From Maylandia zebra (taxonomy: Eukaryota; Chordata; Actinopteri; Cichliformes; Cichlidae), in NCBI RefSeq assembly GCF_041146795.1, contig NC_135175.1, positions 22,770,575-22,834,574 of the forward strand: a stretch of 64,000 nt of DNA, given 5' to 3'. This document shows, piece by piece, positions 37,901 to 49,159 of the stretch. The position numbers were made by a program, and so were the translations under genes. The number at the start of each line of letters is the position of its first letter. The first letter of the stretch is position 1. The notes under the pieces are model-generated. The model was not told where the DNA came from and searched no databases. It was given only the letters and a program-made list of their open reading frames with translations.

Positions 37901-40900
37901 TCCAGGAGATAAGACTATGGCTTTCTACCAGAGGTTCATGGAAGCCTTCGGGGTTAGACAGTACCTTGGCTATTCAGACAGACAGTATCTGTCTGTCTGA
38001 ATAGCAAATACAGTCCACAGTTCTTTAGCTCAACCACCTTAAAGCTCTTTGAAGGCTAACGTGCAAAAACCTAACCTCAATTAATTGGAACACTTTTCTT
38101 GGTTAAGGGATATAGAAGAATAGTCAGTGCAAAAGTCTTAAAGGTACACAGTGTTCAGTCTTTACATTACTTTCTCTACTTTTATTTTGACACCTTGCAT
38201 AAGGCAAGACTGTGTTTTGCTTAACGAATAAAAAAGAATTAAATTATTTCCTCTGCAAACAAAAAGTTACTTGATATGCAACATGCACCCTTGGCCAGCC
38301 ATGCAGTGAAAGCAATAATGGAAATTTGATATCGGCTCAGAAAGAACAAGCAACAAAACAAAAGTCATTTCATTTTAGATTGGGTTTTCTTTAGTTTGTT
38401 TGTTTTTCTCTCGCTCTCTTCTTTACTGAACTAAACATGTACAAGCACATTTGAAACCTAAATTATAAACACAGACAGAATTCATGGATACACACTCTCC
38501 TAGAGGGTGTCACAAGTGGGTATGAATCGAATCTGTTTTCCAGTCTAACTTTCTATTCCCGTCAAACACACAAACTATTGTTTGTCCGACGTATGACTCA
38601 CAGGTCTCACCTAAAAGTCAAGACAAGTCAAAAACGTAACGCAAAGTTTTTGTGTTTTCAGTCTCGTCATTATTTATTACTTCCCAGAGTGCCAACAAAG
38701 ATTAGCACAGTGAGGTGAACAATAAAGTGGGTGTGACCCTTGTGTGTGCAAGAGTAGGTGTGAACTGGAAAACAACAAATGCACACAGAGAATACAGTAA
38801 CAAAAGAGCTCAGGCTTGGCTGTGGTGACAACAGTAAAAAGAAAGAAACTTTGTAGCAGGGAAAGTTCACGCAGCAGTAAATATGACTGCAACAAGTCCG
38901 ACCAAGCAGCAAAACACTAAGACTTCAGCGCAAAGAGCCACTGCTGACCGTCACAAAACCATAAAGACTTCTACTTTTTAAGGTGCACACTCTGAAGCCC
39001 TAAATAACATCTGACTGCTTTTCCAATCCCTGCAAAGCCATATAAGAACATTTTTAGCCAAAAGGCATCAGCTCTCAATCCCAAACAGATGTTGCACCTT
39101 TGAAACACCGACCAAAACATCTAAAAATATCCCTACAGTACAGAGATCTCCTTGCTTTGTGACAAAACAAAGAAGTAGAAGCTCGAAAAACAAGCACACG
39201 CGAAACCATATCAGGCAAAAAAGATGCAATTTATCTCCCAGACCTTTCTCCTTTCTCCATCAGTCTCTTAAGCTTCCAATTATGAGAGCGGCATGTCTAG
39301 TAGGAGTTAACAAAAGTTGCCTCAATCTCTTGGCCTGTCAGAGTTGGAGCGAGTTTCCCGACTAATTCACAGATGTTTCAGAGCCTCACAGCGAACAAAG
39401 CAGGCCAGATAAAGAAGAGTCGTGCTGCAATGTTTGTGAAGAAAGTTGTAAATATTTAAAGAGCTGATCGAATGGCTGAGTGTACTATGCGGATGTGCTG
39501 TAGGGCACTAAATGGTGTTGGTGAAAGAAAACACTAATTATTAGAATTGTAAGTTGACACAAGATGAGCTGTCATCTTTTTTTGGACAAAGACAAAAGAA
39601 AAAATGGTGGATTGTTTTTAGGAGAGCAAATCAGAGGCTAGCTAATAACTCAGCTACTGTTTCCAAAACATCTTCTTAACTGGTGTGTACATACTGTCTC
39701 TGTCGACAGCCACTATTGACTATACTGTATGAATTCAATGCAAAGCTTGAGGCACTATCCCATACATATATAAATATATGTATCAGTAAAGATTAATGAG
39801 TCAAACTTTTGAAATGCAATTGCAGGAGAGTTATTTGACCGCCTGAAGTTTATCAAGTTACGTGTCCATTCCTGTGTACATCTATCCAACTCGTATTATT
39901 GCAGCAGTTGTTTTTATAACCAGAGACAGCTCTATGCAAGTTTCGCTTGCCAGACATTTTCAAATCGATAGCCGAGATGACTGCAGATCTCAATTTGAAT
40001 CAGATCTGAGGCCTGGCATCCCTGCAAGGCGAGGGCATTCTCTACGGCCCAAACACATGTGAGGTTCACCTTCAGTGAAACAGTGTTTGAACAGGTGCTA
40101 ATTAAGCCCTAGCGACACCCTTTTTTTCCTTTGTGCAGCCAATTTTCTATTTCCTCAATAAAAGAGGTTGAATTTTTAACACTGCCAAGAATAGAGAGGC
40201 TGATAAATATTACGTTGAAAACTGTGTTGAGTCTTAGAGCTTTTCAATATGTTTGTAAAGGAAGGGAAGTTTGCCAACAGCTTAACAGCTTGCTTGATGC
40301 GGAGCACGTTCATCAACCTCTGTTGTTGTATTTAAATAAAGCGACTTGACTGCAATAGAAGCAAACTCTCGAGTGGGAATCAATAAATGGCATTTTAGGT
40401 AGTTTTCTGTAGTGTTTACACTTAAAACACCACCCCACAGCCATCCTCTGTATCTGGGTCAGCTGCTGCTGGGTTAAAAAATGACGGCAACAATCTTTTT
40501 CTTTATGTTAGCATTGCACTGTGTTTGCATAGGAACCTTTAAGAAGTTGCTTCATACATTTCAGTTCATCGAGTTCCAAGCTCTTTTTTTAACACCTGCA
40601 GTTTCGACGAGAACCAGAATTTCAACAACAGAAAAAAAAAAAAAAAAAGTTGGGGAAAAACTTCTCTACACAATTGGAGTTTTTCTGCTGATGTACTTTG
40701 AAACTTTTAAGCTCTCAAAGTAAGATCCCCCTTTTCACTTTTTCAGTATCTTATTTAGCCATCTTTTTTTTTTTTTTTTTGAAGAGCCGTCTTTTATTCG
40801 CCTCCCTTTGAAGGACCCGATTGGAGAAAGTCAGCAACTTGCCTGTCAGCAGCAAAGAATAAAAAAGAATTTCTGCAGCACCTCAATGTCACTGTGGCAT

Positions 40901-43900
40901 CTGAATGAAGAGCTCTTAAAACCATCACCTTAGCTGCCTCATCACTCCTTTAAACTTAACCAATTTCACTTTAAACTTAGGTGACCATACGCAGCACTGC
41001 ATGTAGTGTTAGTATAGCGGGGGTTAATATTTAAAGCAAAGCAATTGTGCCAAAATGCTAACTGTAACTGGCAGACGGACAAAGCGAGGACAGATGACTG
41101 GTCAGGGCAGATTAGAGGAGCGGATCTGAGGAGGAACAGTAGACGAAAAAAAAAGGCTCTTTGGGGGTTTTAGTTTGTTACATCAGCAGGAAATAAACAA
41201 GATAGAATCAGAATAAAAGAAAAGAGATTAGAGCAGATATTGGGAGGAAGAATTCAGAGAGGAAATAGTCCTGAGAGCTGAGTCCAATTGTCCCTTAAAC
41301 AAGTCGCACCAGAGCGTGTAGAGGACGGCCAAACGCAGGCCCCTGGGAGAACAATACAAGACCCCCTCTGAAGAGATTAACAAGAGGCAGGGGGACATTC
41401 CTTCCCTTTACTGCATACAAGATGTGAGAAACCGGAGACCGGGCTCGCTATTCTATCTGCAGCAAATCTTTTCTCTACTCAGCTGCCGCTTTTAATGAGA
41501 CAATTTCACTGCTGTGCTGTGGACAGTAAAGTACTCACCCTGACATCGCCATTGGTAGGTCGGGGTCCATGGTTGAATGCCTGTGCTGGATCTTTGTGGT
41601 AAACCTTCAGGCAGGAGTGGTCTGTGATGTTCCTGTAGGAGGAAGAGGTGCTCAGTGGTAAGAATTTAGCCCAGATATCGCCATCAGACAGCGGCCGATC
41701 CTGCCTCAGTCGGGTTCTCTGCAACAGCCCCACCAAGGGCACATACCCCGACAGAGGCTCTGACTGTTCGCTATTACCTGACATTCTCTCTAAATATTCA
41801 AAATCCATAAAAATATTAACTAATACTATCTTGCTACATGAACTGAGAGCACACCTGCTGTTTCATGTCCTGGGCTCAATTTAACTATGGCATTATGGTC
41901 GCCCGTACAGCCCTTAAGCTATGACGAGACAATTTTTTTTACAGCCCTGATAAAATATTACTCACAAAGTACACATTGCACTTGAGCAGGAGCTCTGCAG
42001 GCAAAGGGCAAAGTTCGTATGCCTTCAAGAGTAAAGCCTTTCCTTCTGAAAAACAACTACAACAAATGGCTGCCTGCTTTCTCAGAAGACAGAATCTGCT
42101 GTATTACTGATAAGACATGCAGGTGAATATCAAAGTAGGATAGTACTGGTATGTATGTTTATAAATGAAGCAATGAGAGCTTTTAAAAAAAAAAAAGCAA
42201 ATATTTCTTAAAGATTTGCAAAGTCAAATTTTTTCATTAAGACTGGCAACAACCACCAGGAAAGGTATCAAAGTCAGCTAAAAGTAAACCTTAGTTTGTT
42301 TACAGTTAATGCTCTTTTTTTTTTAAACTTTCTCTTTAACATTGAAGGAAAGTGGAAGTGAGCCCATTTCCTGACCAGTGACATTTCCTGTTCAGGGAGA
42401 GCTGAAGAAGGAAGAGGATGGAAAGTGTTCACAGTGGGTAAATGGAAATAGGTCTATCCGATATCCTCACATTGTTCCATAATGATGTTTGTACAGGATC
42501 AACATTGCATCTGACCAATCACATTGTTATGATGTCATAGCTTTGTGACTTGGGGAAGAAAACTGCCGATGTCCACTCAGGAAAAACATCCAAAAAGGGG
42601 GCGGTTAGGGTCAGGGTTAGGTTTGAGGGTTAGGATGTGTCGTGGTTTGGGTTAGGGTTACGGGACTATAGTTACGGTTATGGTTAAGGGGTTATGGTTT
42701 GGTGTGTTGTGTGACGCTGTTTCTATGTCATAAAACTTTGACATCACGTGTGATTGGTCACTTGCAACATTAGTTATATCGATCCAAGAGCAACACCAAC
42801 ACGACAATATCAGATCGACCTAAGGAAATAATAAACACAGTATGCGATGGCAAATACATGCTCCCGATCCGTTTCTGTTACCATGTTTATCACATGCAAA
42901 CACAGTGCATCTTTACCTGACATCAGCAAGTTCGTAATACACGTTCCTCATGTCGTCTTTGACGTACACGGCAACACTGGGTGACTCCAACATCTTCATG
43001 TTGAGCTGCTGCGGGAAGGCACTGACAAAGAGAGCTCTGATTGTGTCAATGCTGGTGATCTCATTGGGCATGCGAATCTGTTTGGTCTCGTCTCCGTACT
43101 GCAGGTACAGTACACCTAAAGGCAGGAAGCAGGGAGACTTGGTGATTAGTCCTTTCAAATGTTTCCCGTGACTAAGACAGTCCTATTTGAATTCCATAAC
43201 TTGCATTAGCAGTGACGCATTGTTTCACTCCCATATGTTTTCTAAAGGCCTGAAGAATTTCAGCCCTGCACGCAGTGTTAATCTGTCAAGACAAATAGAA
43301 CATTTCACGCAGTTCACTGAAATTGTGTCGGTGTTATTTCAATTACAAACCAGTGGTCTGCTTTTACTGTTGAGCTACTGTATAGAGTACTGACTGTGCA
43401 AGAATGCTCAATATATTGCAGTAAAATCATTGGGCTTATGTTATTTCATGTTAGTGCAGTAAACAATGCCAAAACTGTGGTGGTTAAACAAAAACGGACG
43501 CTTGTAGAAGTTTGGGTTGGTTTAAAAACCCTTCAATGGTGAAAAAAAAAAAATTAAATAAAACATCTAACAGCATAATTCCAGCCTTGTAAAAAGAGTT
43601 GGCAAGGGCCCATGTGACACGTCTGGTCATGGCCGCTCAGTGCAGATTACTGGCCGGACTCAAATTTTCAAAAGTTCCCGGTGTTTTTTTTCTTCTTTAT
43701 TTTGTTTTGGTGCAATTTGGATCAACTCCTGCACAGTCCCGAACGGATAAGAGAGTCTGAATTGGGCTTCAGCATTTATTCTCAGTTGAACTGTGGCTTG
43801 GAAAGCATCAAAAACAAAAGTGCATGAATGTAATCATGTTGTGTGCAGGCTTTTGCTAAATATTTGTAATGCACTGCGCTGAATCTTTTGCTTATCACTT

Positions 43901-46275
43901 GCACAGGATAAATTATTTGGTACAGGCAGTGAGCTTGGGGGTGGGGTCAGGAAGAGAGGACAAAACTAGGGGTGGATCAGTACAAGTTGTGCATCAAACA
44001 GACCAAAGCTTGAACCTCTGAACCCTGGGTGTGGCATTTGTACTGTGCTTTAGAAAAACAGATGGCTCTTGAACAAAATTTATGGCCACGCCTACAGAGC
44101 AGTTGTATAAACAGTGCTGGGGGGGGAGACAGAAAAAAAACATTTCTATTTTCAATCTGCGATTCATTACCTCAAACGGCTTTGTGCTGATCTTCACAGG
44201 CAATCAGTGGCAACAATAGAACGTAATGAAATGATCAAAGCAGTTCAATCAGCTCGTGTTGTTGTTTTGCTCATATTTCATAAGAAATCATCCAAAATGT
44301 CACATTTCATTAGCTGCAGAGGCAAAATTGTCACTTGTGCATTTGTGCACTGGAAATAACTTGCTTTAAGGAGAGGAGGGTTTGGTTTTACTTGGTGTAA
44401 CCCCATAAAAGGAGCTAGCCAGTAAAAGCTACCAGATGTTGGTGAAATATTATACAAGATCCTACATGCACCACGAGACAGAGTGAGACAGAGAGTGAGA
44501 GAGAGAGAGAGGGCAAATCCAGGAAATAAAATTGCTGAGTCTATCCGTTGCTTTCTCTCTCTGGTCTGTCTGGGTTCCTGTGTTGGAAAAACTTAACAAA
44601 GTGCCCATTTGCAGAATAAATTCATCTTTCCCCTGAGAGCTGTTACGTTAACGGCCGTGTAGTTTTCATCCAGATGTTCGCAACTAGGGCGAAAGAATTT
44701 GATGACAAAGCACCATTGATTGAGATTGCATCGTGCACACCTCTGTACTCTTATTTGCTATGACAAAGTTGAATAGCTCAGTTTTAACAGCTGCATTCCC
44801 GAGCACCTGGTTTCACTGAGGACTGGAAACAAATAGCTAGTGGGTTTTTCTGACCAAATGGGCACAGTTTTTCCACATCTTTCCAGTAAGACACAAAAGT
44901 CTAAAACAAATAAAGTCTAGAAATATATGCTCATCGCAGCGATTGAAATGCAGCGAAAAGGCAGACGACTATAATACACCCGCAAAATGAAGAAATTCAA
45001 TACACTTGATGCCACACTTAAGGATGAATTTGATACTCACGTTTGAGGTTTTAAGGAATCCCTGTTTTTCTGCTCGCTGTTAAGATGCTCTCAAAAAGCC
45101 AGAAGCTACTACACCAAAAAGACACTTAAAAGTCCCAAATGTCTGCTGGGACCAAGCGAAGCGTGTGCCTGTCTGTTTGTGTGTGTGCATGTGTGTGAGA
45201 GGCAGTGGTGGGAGGGACAGTGTTGTGAAGTGGTGCCCCCCACCTCCCCCCTTTTTTTCTCCTCCCCTTTTTCCTCACACCATAACCCCCCACTGTCTTA
45301 ACACTCTGTCTTGATGTTTTTGATAGAAGGACAGAGAATGATGGGACATGTGTACGTGCATGTGTAGAAAAACTTTTCAGACAAAGCAAGAGGCACTACT
45401 GGCACGGGAAAGGAATACGACACCCTGCAGTTTCATTCATTTTCACTTTGGTCAAAAGTCTCTCAGATGCTTGCCTATTATCCCGTGGCAGACGCCTCGC
45501 CGAGTTGTAGGCTGCGCTGACGCTACACTTTGTTTGGAGAGTTTTCTAAGACTTTGCATCCCTCTCAGCCAAACACAGCCACCTAATTCTGCACAGCTCT
45601 GAGCCTTTGCTGCATATGTATGCAAATGTAGCACCGTGCACGTTGATAAGACGACCCGTTTCTAATCCTGTCAATACCACGATGGCACACTGTGGATGCT
45701 TTTCTCCTATCTTTCACTACAGAAGAAATGAATACTAATTAAAACAAAACTGTGCGCTCAGGTTGAGAAAGGAGGAAGGGTGGAGACTAGCAGACGGATG
45801 GAGTGAGAGGAACAGATTTGGACTTTTAGTGAAACAATGACATCATACTGTGGTTAGGAGCTATTACAAAGAGTTATGCCAAGGTTATGCTAAAAGAACG
45901 TGTCAAACATTACTAATGCTAGTTAATGCTGTGAGTCTTTAACAGGGCAGATACAGGAACTTCCTTATAGCAAATTTATTTGGGGATTTTGAAATAGAGC
46001 ATTACAAGATTGTCAACTGAATTTTCTCAAACTAACAGAACTGCCATGAACCCAAAAACTAATATAACATCCAGCATACCTAGTGAGCGGTCCTTTGTCT
46101 GATTGGCCGATCGCACAACAGGCAGGCTGGCACGAACCCGGCTGCCACGGGTGAAGGTTGTGGGCGCTTCAGCCTCAGACATGGTGTCCAATGATTCCAG
46201 GGAGGCTAAGGACAGGTGGTCGACCTGGTCGCCGATACTGTGCTGGGTGCTGGCGCCGTGCTTTGGGCTTCTGCT
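19965..46275 (-). CDS. kiaa1217: Sickle tail protein homolog (KIAA1217/SKT), 19 exons, 5' end missing
   Basis: Exons from 5' to 3' on the minus strand: 46275-46080, 43115-42917, 41632-41539, 37477-36687, 35159-35055, 34530-34481, 32172-32033, 31868-31693, 28941-28811, 28586-28439, 27819-27336, 27122-26927, 26835-26546, 26256-26113, 25799-25677, 24085-24005, 23896-22250, 21721-21590, 20483-19965. Phases agree at every junction and yield 1,881 codons. Segments match human KIAA1217 rather than its paralogue SRCIN1: YLQYGDETKQIRMPNEIT, PSAILERRDVKPDEDM, GKEFEKILQEAQANMMK, IIIFDEPMDIRSAYKRLS, and the ending with RTIHTPSFTSY. The family is a cortical actin-linked scaffold with an AIP3-like region, coiled coils (around exons 32172-28439) and proline-rich SH3-type motifs (SPPPPPPRKTYP). 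In mouse the gene (Skt) affects notochord and disc development. The human N-terminal part before the first exon here is not found below 64000. The intron after 32033 has a GC donor. Confidence 0.93.
20080..20165 (-). repeat. kiaa1217: Serine-coding low-complexity tract in the last kiaa1217 exon
   Basis: GAG/GAA-rich sequence on the plus strand encodes, on the minus strand, a nearly pure serine run interrupted by a phenylalanine, ending in SPSPLSPTPLGPGG. Human KIAA1217 also has a serine-rich stretch here but a less pure one. Such codon runs vary in length among individuals and related species. Confidence 0.7.
22250..23896 (-). CDS. kiaa1217: Large 1.65-kb exon of kiaa1217
   Basis: One exon of 549 codons, phase 0 at both ends. 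It starts VIYYVTGQIPKDHPPP, includes a glutamine run (about 23735-23755, CAG/CAA), proline-rich SH3-type motifs, the conserved block IIIFDEPMDIRSAYKRLS with an acidic stretch after it, the lysine-rich KKKFKFKFPKKQLAAL block, and the coiled-coil-like TYKTLDSLEQTIKQLE. The minus-strand reading of this exon explains all plus-strand open frames between 22.3 and 23.8 kb. Confidence 0.93.
24737..24753. repeat. Homopolymer G run of 17
   Basis: Seventeen consecutive G bases in a kiaa1217 intron, flanked by AT-rich DNA. It may be of uncertain length in any assembly. Confidence 0.8.
29010..29965 (+). pseudogene. Decayed Tc1/mariner-like transposon with ruined transposase
   Basis: The left end reads cactcactggccactttgat then aggtacacctg, a terminal sequence I recognise from a widespread fish Tc1-like family. 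It continues with recognisable transposase-coding text: a run near 29190-29290 (cagaaactgttgatctactg), one near 29340-29400, and one near 29725-29780 (gaccatgtctatcccttta). The reading frame is broken by many indels and the start codon is lost. Sequence after about 29965 no longer fits, so the right terminal repeat is deleted. It lies in the kiaa1217 intron between the exons at 28811-28941 and 31693-31868, in the opposite orientation to the gene. Confidence 0.8.
32031..32033 (-). other. kiaa1217: GC donor of a kiaa1217 intron
   Basis: The exon 32172-32033 ends ctgcag on the minus strand and the intron starts gcaaga instead of gtaaga. The rest of the donor matches the consensus well, as GC donors usually do. 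The acceptor at 31869-31870 is AG. Joining here gives QMRQLQLQNQEALR, which matches the human protein, so the site is supported. Confidence 0.85.
34481..34530 (-). CDS. kiaa1217: 50-base microexon of kiaa1217
   Basis: Between acceptor ctgcag and donor gttagt, this exon encodes SERPPKTSSPAHSAHSSG across its two split codons. It is needed to keep frame: the exon at 35055 ends in phase 2 and the exon at 32172 begins in phase 1, so they cannot be joined directly. Human protein is divergent in this serine-rich linker. Confidence 0.8.
35640..35835 (+). repeat. LINE 3' tail fragment
   Basis: The text around 35766-35830 (cgatttcattgcacatgtac, then gtgacaataaagggctattc, then ttctattc) is a familiar end of teleost non-LTR elements, with an AATAAA and short repeating tail. 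It sits in a kiaa1217 intron. No coding portion remains. Confidence 0.55.
37969..38005. repeat. Perfect short hairpin (17-bp stem, 3-base loop)
   Basis: The arms gctattcagacagacag and ctgtctgtctgaatagc are exact reverse complements separated by tat. The arms include a short GACA/TGTC repeat. It lies in the large intron between the exons at 36687-37477 and 41539-41632. No gene is implied. Confidence 0.85.
40629..40648. repeat. A run in kiaa1217 intron
   Basis: An A-homopolymer of roughly 18 bases; a T run of similar length lies at about 40765-40781. These may be relics of short retroelements, but no body is recognised. Confidence 0.5.
42449..42822. mobile_element. Foldback (MITE-like) element with telomere-like core
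   Basis: The left end taggtctatccgatat and the right end atatcagatcgaccta are near-perfect inverted copies. Further matches run inward: left gaccaatcacattgttatga against right, inverted, gaccaatcacacgtgatg; and left gatcaacattgca against right, inverted, ctaatgttgcaagt. Between the arms lies a G-rich core at about 42600-42705 made of degenerate GGTTAG/GGTTAT units like TTAGGG. GGAAATA flanks both sides (42444-42450 and 42824-42830), a possible target duplication, though it is not flush with the right end. No coding capacity. It lies in the kiaa1217 intron between 41632 and 42917. Confidence 0.7.
44466..44513. repeat. (GA)n-rich simple sequence
   Basis: A GA/GAGA-rich tract with imperfect units in a kiaa1217 intron. 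No other significance seen. Confidence 0.7.
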
Positions 46276-48598
46276 CTGAAATGGGAGCACATGGAAACAA
46301 CACCGTAAGAGCAATACCCTGTACACAAGTGTACACAAGATGATACTTTACATGCTTTAGTATTACATTCTCTCAAGGACACAACAAAAAAAAAATTTTT
46401 TTTCACAGTATAAGAAACTTCTTTGTGTTATCATGCATTTAGTGGAGCAGAAATAACACTTCCTGACAATGTCAGGTGTGCTGTGAGTCACACGCATTCT
46501 TTGCAAAGCGAGAAAAATAAATCTTTAATGGTGACTTTGACTGCAGCAACACACAAAAAACTATGAGTCTACTCATGCAAATGTGCAACAAAGTGTTAAT
46601 ACACGCACTACAGGATCTTCTGCTGCTATTAAATACACACCCACAGGTATGCATGGTTACTAAAAGTACCAACACCCTAAAAGAGTTCAAAGAGATTCCT
46701 AAAATGTTGTTCCAGAAAGAGAAATTTCTAGTAACCACTGATTAAACATCAGGACTTGTGTGATCAAAACGTGAAGATCAGTTCACTTCTCTGTAATCAT
46801 ATCTGCATGGCGTGGCATCCTCGAGCTAGGGATACAATAAGAAGATCTGTGACCTGACTCCTGAGCCCACTGAGCTATTGTGCGGTAAGGTAAGGTGAGC
46901 TCCACCTCAAGGGGAAAACTCTGAACACTGGGCTCTTTATGAAATTGCTCCCCTTTCTGGCAACAAAAATGGTGATGTAAAGCCATAGCAGATGAAGGCA
47001 CAAGACTACCAGGCCAGGTCCTATGGGTTATCTTGAACAAGCCAGCCTGCACATGCTGCCATTATCTCACACTCATACTCGCAAGGGCAAAGAAAGAATG
47101 TACCGGTAAGCATATTAAGATAAGTGCAGTTGACAGATGTAGTTTAACCTGACAGCCAAGGCTGGCTGACAGACAGGGCAGACACTGATAGACAAGGGGG
47201 CACTTGGCTTTAGGAACATGGTCACAAAGCAGATGTTAGCGAGTGTGCGAACATGGTCACACAAACACACACTCTGACAACACTGCAGTATGATGCAGAT
47301 AAGATAAAAGGCTGACTAACTCTGTGGGGCAATTGGATTTTCATCAAATACCTCTGAATGTCAAGCTCAGAGTGAAGGGAGGAGAGCATGGCCTGTAAAG
47401 ACTGATGGAAGAAAAAAGAGGAGAGGAGAAAACAAAAAAGCAAAAAGCTTAGAAATGCCAGTGGGAGGTTGAAATGGAAAAGAAATGTTCATCCGACAAA
47501 ACAGAAGAACCATGGCAACGAATCAATGTTGACGGCAGGCCATAGAACAGAGGAATGAGGCTAAGTGCAAAGACAGCCTAAGTGCAAAAGTTAAACATGG
47601 TCTAAAAAGTTAGATTGTATTTACTTTAAATCATCACTTTTTATATGCTTACGTTTGTTAAAATTAGCACTGACATGATAATCCTACAAATCCTACCTCT
47701 TAAAAATGTCTACAATAACATTAATTGCAGCCATTTATACAATGCCATATCCTTTAAAAAAAAGACCATTTAAGCTCATCAAACTTCACATCCCTGTGTG
47801 ATGTTTGCTGAGTCAGTATGCAAGCATTTTTCTGAAGTACCGTCACAGCAGCTGGGCAAATTGGTGAGCCGCAACTCAACTTTTATAATTCCATTAAAAT
47901 ATGCTTATACTGCAGGACTCAGAGATTTAAAGTAATGAATAAAAATGTACTCTTATTTTGTTAATACATGACGATAGCCACTTAAATAATAATAACAATA
48001 TTAAAAGAGAGGTCACACACAGTTGGGCTGTCACCTGAAACCAGTCATGTGTCTGGAATTTAATCTGACCACTGAATGATACATGACCTTATTCACTGTT
48101 GGTGGCCCTCCCACACTGCTTCTCATATGCTACTGTGTCACCCCTGGGAGTGTTGAATCATTTTGGTTTCTTCCATCACCTGTAGGTAGTAATTATGTCA
48201 GAGTGGTCTGGCAGTGTAATCCAGTGTTTTCTAAAACTACCGAAGTGGAGAAAGCGGCAGCCACATTCAGACTTTAACTTTAAGTTCCCTTAAGGATCAC
48301 ATTTCTGAATTTGCTGTGCGAATTGATAGCGTGGTTTCAGATGTGCTTGGCCATGAGGCTGATATCAGTAAACAAAAACTTAAATTACTCATAGTTTTGG
48401 CTGGAACTCAAAATGTAGGGGAGTAGAGGAAGATTAGATCATTTTGTTCTTTGCTGTAACTTAGTTAAGAACAGAGTGTTTCCTCCTTGATTGAAGGCTT
48501 TATGCTAAGCTAAGATAAAGGTAAGCTAAGCTATGCTAAGCTAAACCCCGCCTGGCTTCAAATGCATATTTAATTAGAAGGTCCTTAAACTATTAATT
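46276..48598. other. kiaa1217 intron sequence before the LINE
   Basis: No exon is supported. A splice-bounded open stretch at 47352-47401 does not fit the gene's frame. A GCTAA-type tandem patch is at about 48503-48545. Confidence 0.5.
48589..48598. repeat. Target-site duplication, left copy
   Basis: actattaatt, matching 54067-54076 exactly on the same strand. It touches the A-rich tail of the LINE. The matching copy at the other end delimits the insertion. Confidence 0.8.
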
Positions 48599-49159
48599 AT
48601 TATTATTTTTTTGCCTGTCCCGTTTGGCTCTTTTGCCCTCAGAATTGTTGTCTAAAGGCAAAGAAAGATGCCCAACGGATTTACTTTACCAAACTGACCA
48701 TCCCAGCCTTGCCGTAATGGTCCATTTGATTCACCTTTTATTGTTTATTTTATTTTCACTTACTGAATACGGGACAGACTTGACTGGGGGAAAGAAGGGG
48801 AGAAAGAAAGAGGGAAAGAGAAACAGCTGAGAAGAGGGACGGGGGAGAAGGGCAAAAGACAAAAACCAACAGAACGGACAGAGAAAAAAAAATGCATATA
48901 TCAATCACCTGGGTCACCTGCTGAGAAAGAAAAAAGAAAGCAAGCAGAAGAGAACAAGAGTAATAGAATAAACAACATCACAATGATATATGGGAATATG
49001 ACAGTAAATACTAAATGTTAAACATTATTGTGCAGCACATAAGATCAACAGAACACAGTGTGCTTTGAGGTAGGAGCCAAAAAGGGTGTAGTTTGTGGGT
49101 GTGATCACCCGTGTGTACACCTGTGAGCATGGACCCGCTTGTTTTTTGTTTTTTAAAAG

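Noticed and set aside
42600..42705. Chromosome-end telomere or fusion point
   Set aside because: The repeats are degenerate, only about 100 bases long and flanked by inverted arms within a gene intron. A transposable element explains them better.
47352..47401. Exon-like stretch on the minus strand (SLQAMLSSLHSELDIQ) with acceptor and donor
   Set aside because: It is 50 bases and ends in phase 2, while the next kiaa1217 exon at 46275 begins in phase 0. In the frame that would fit, a stop appears. It could belong to an alternative transcript, but nothing shows that.
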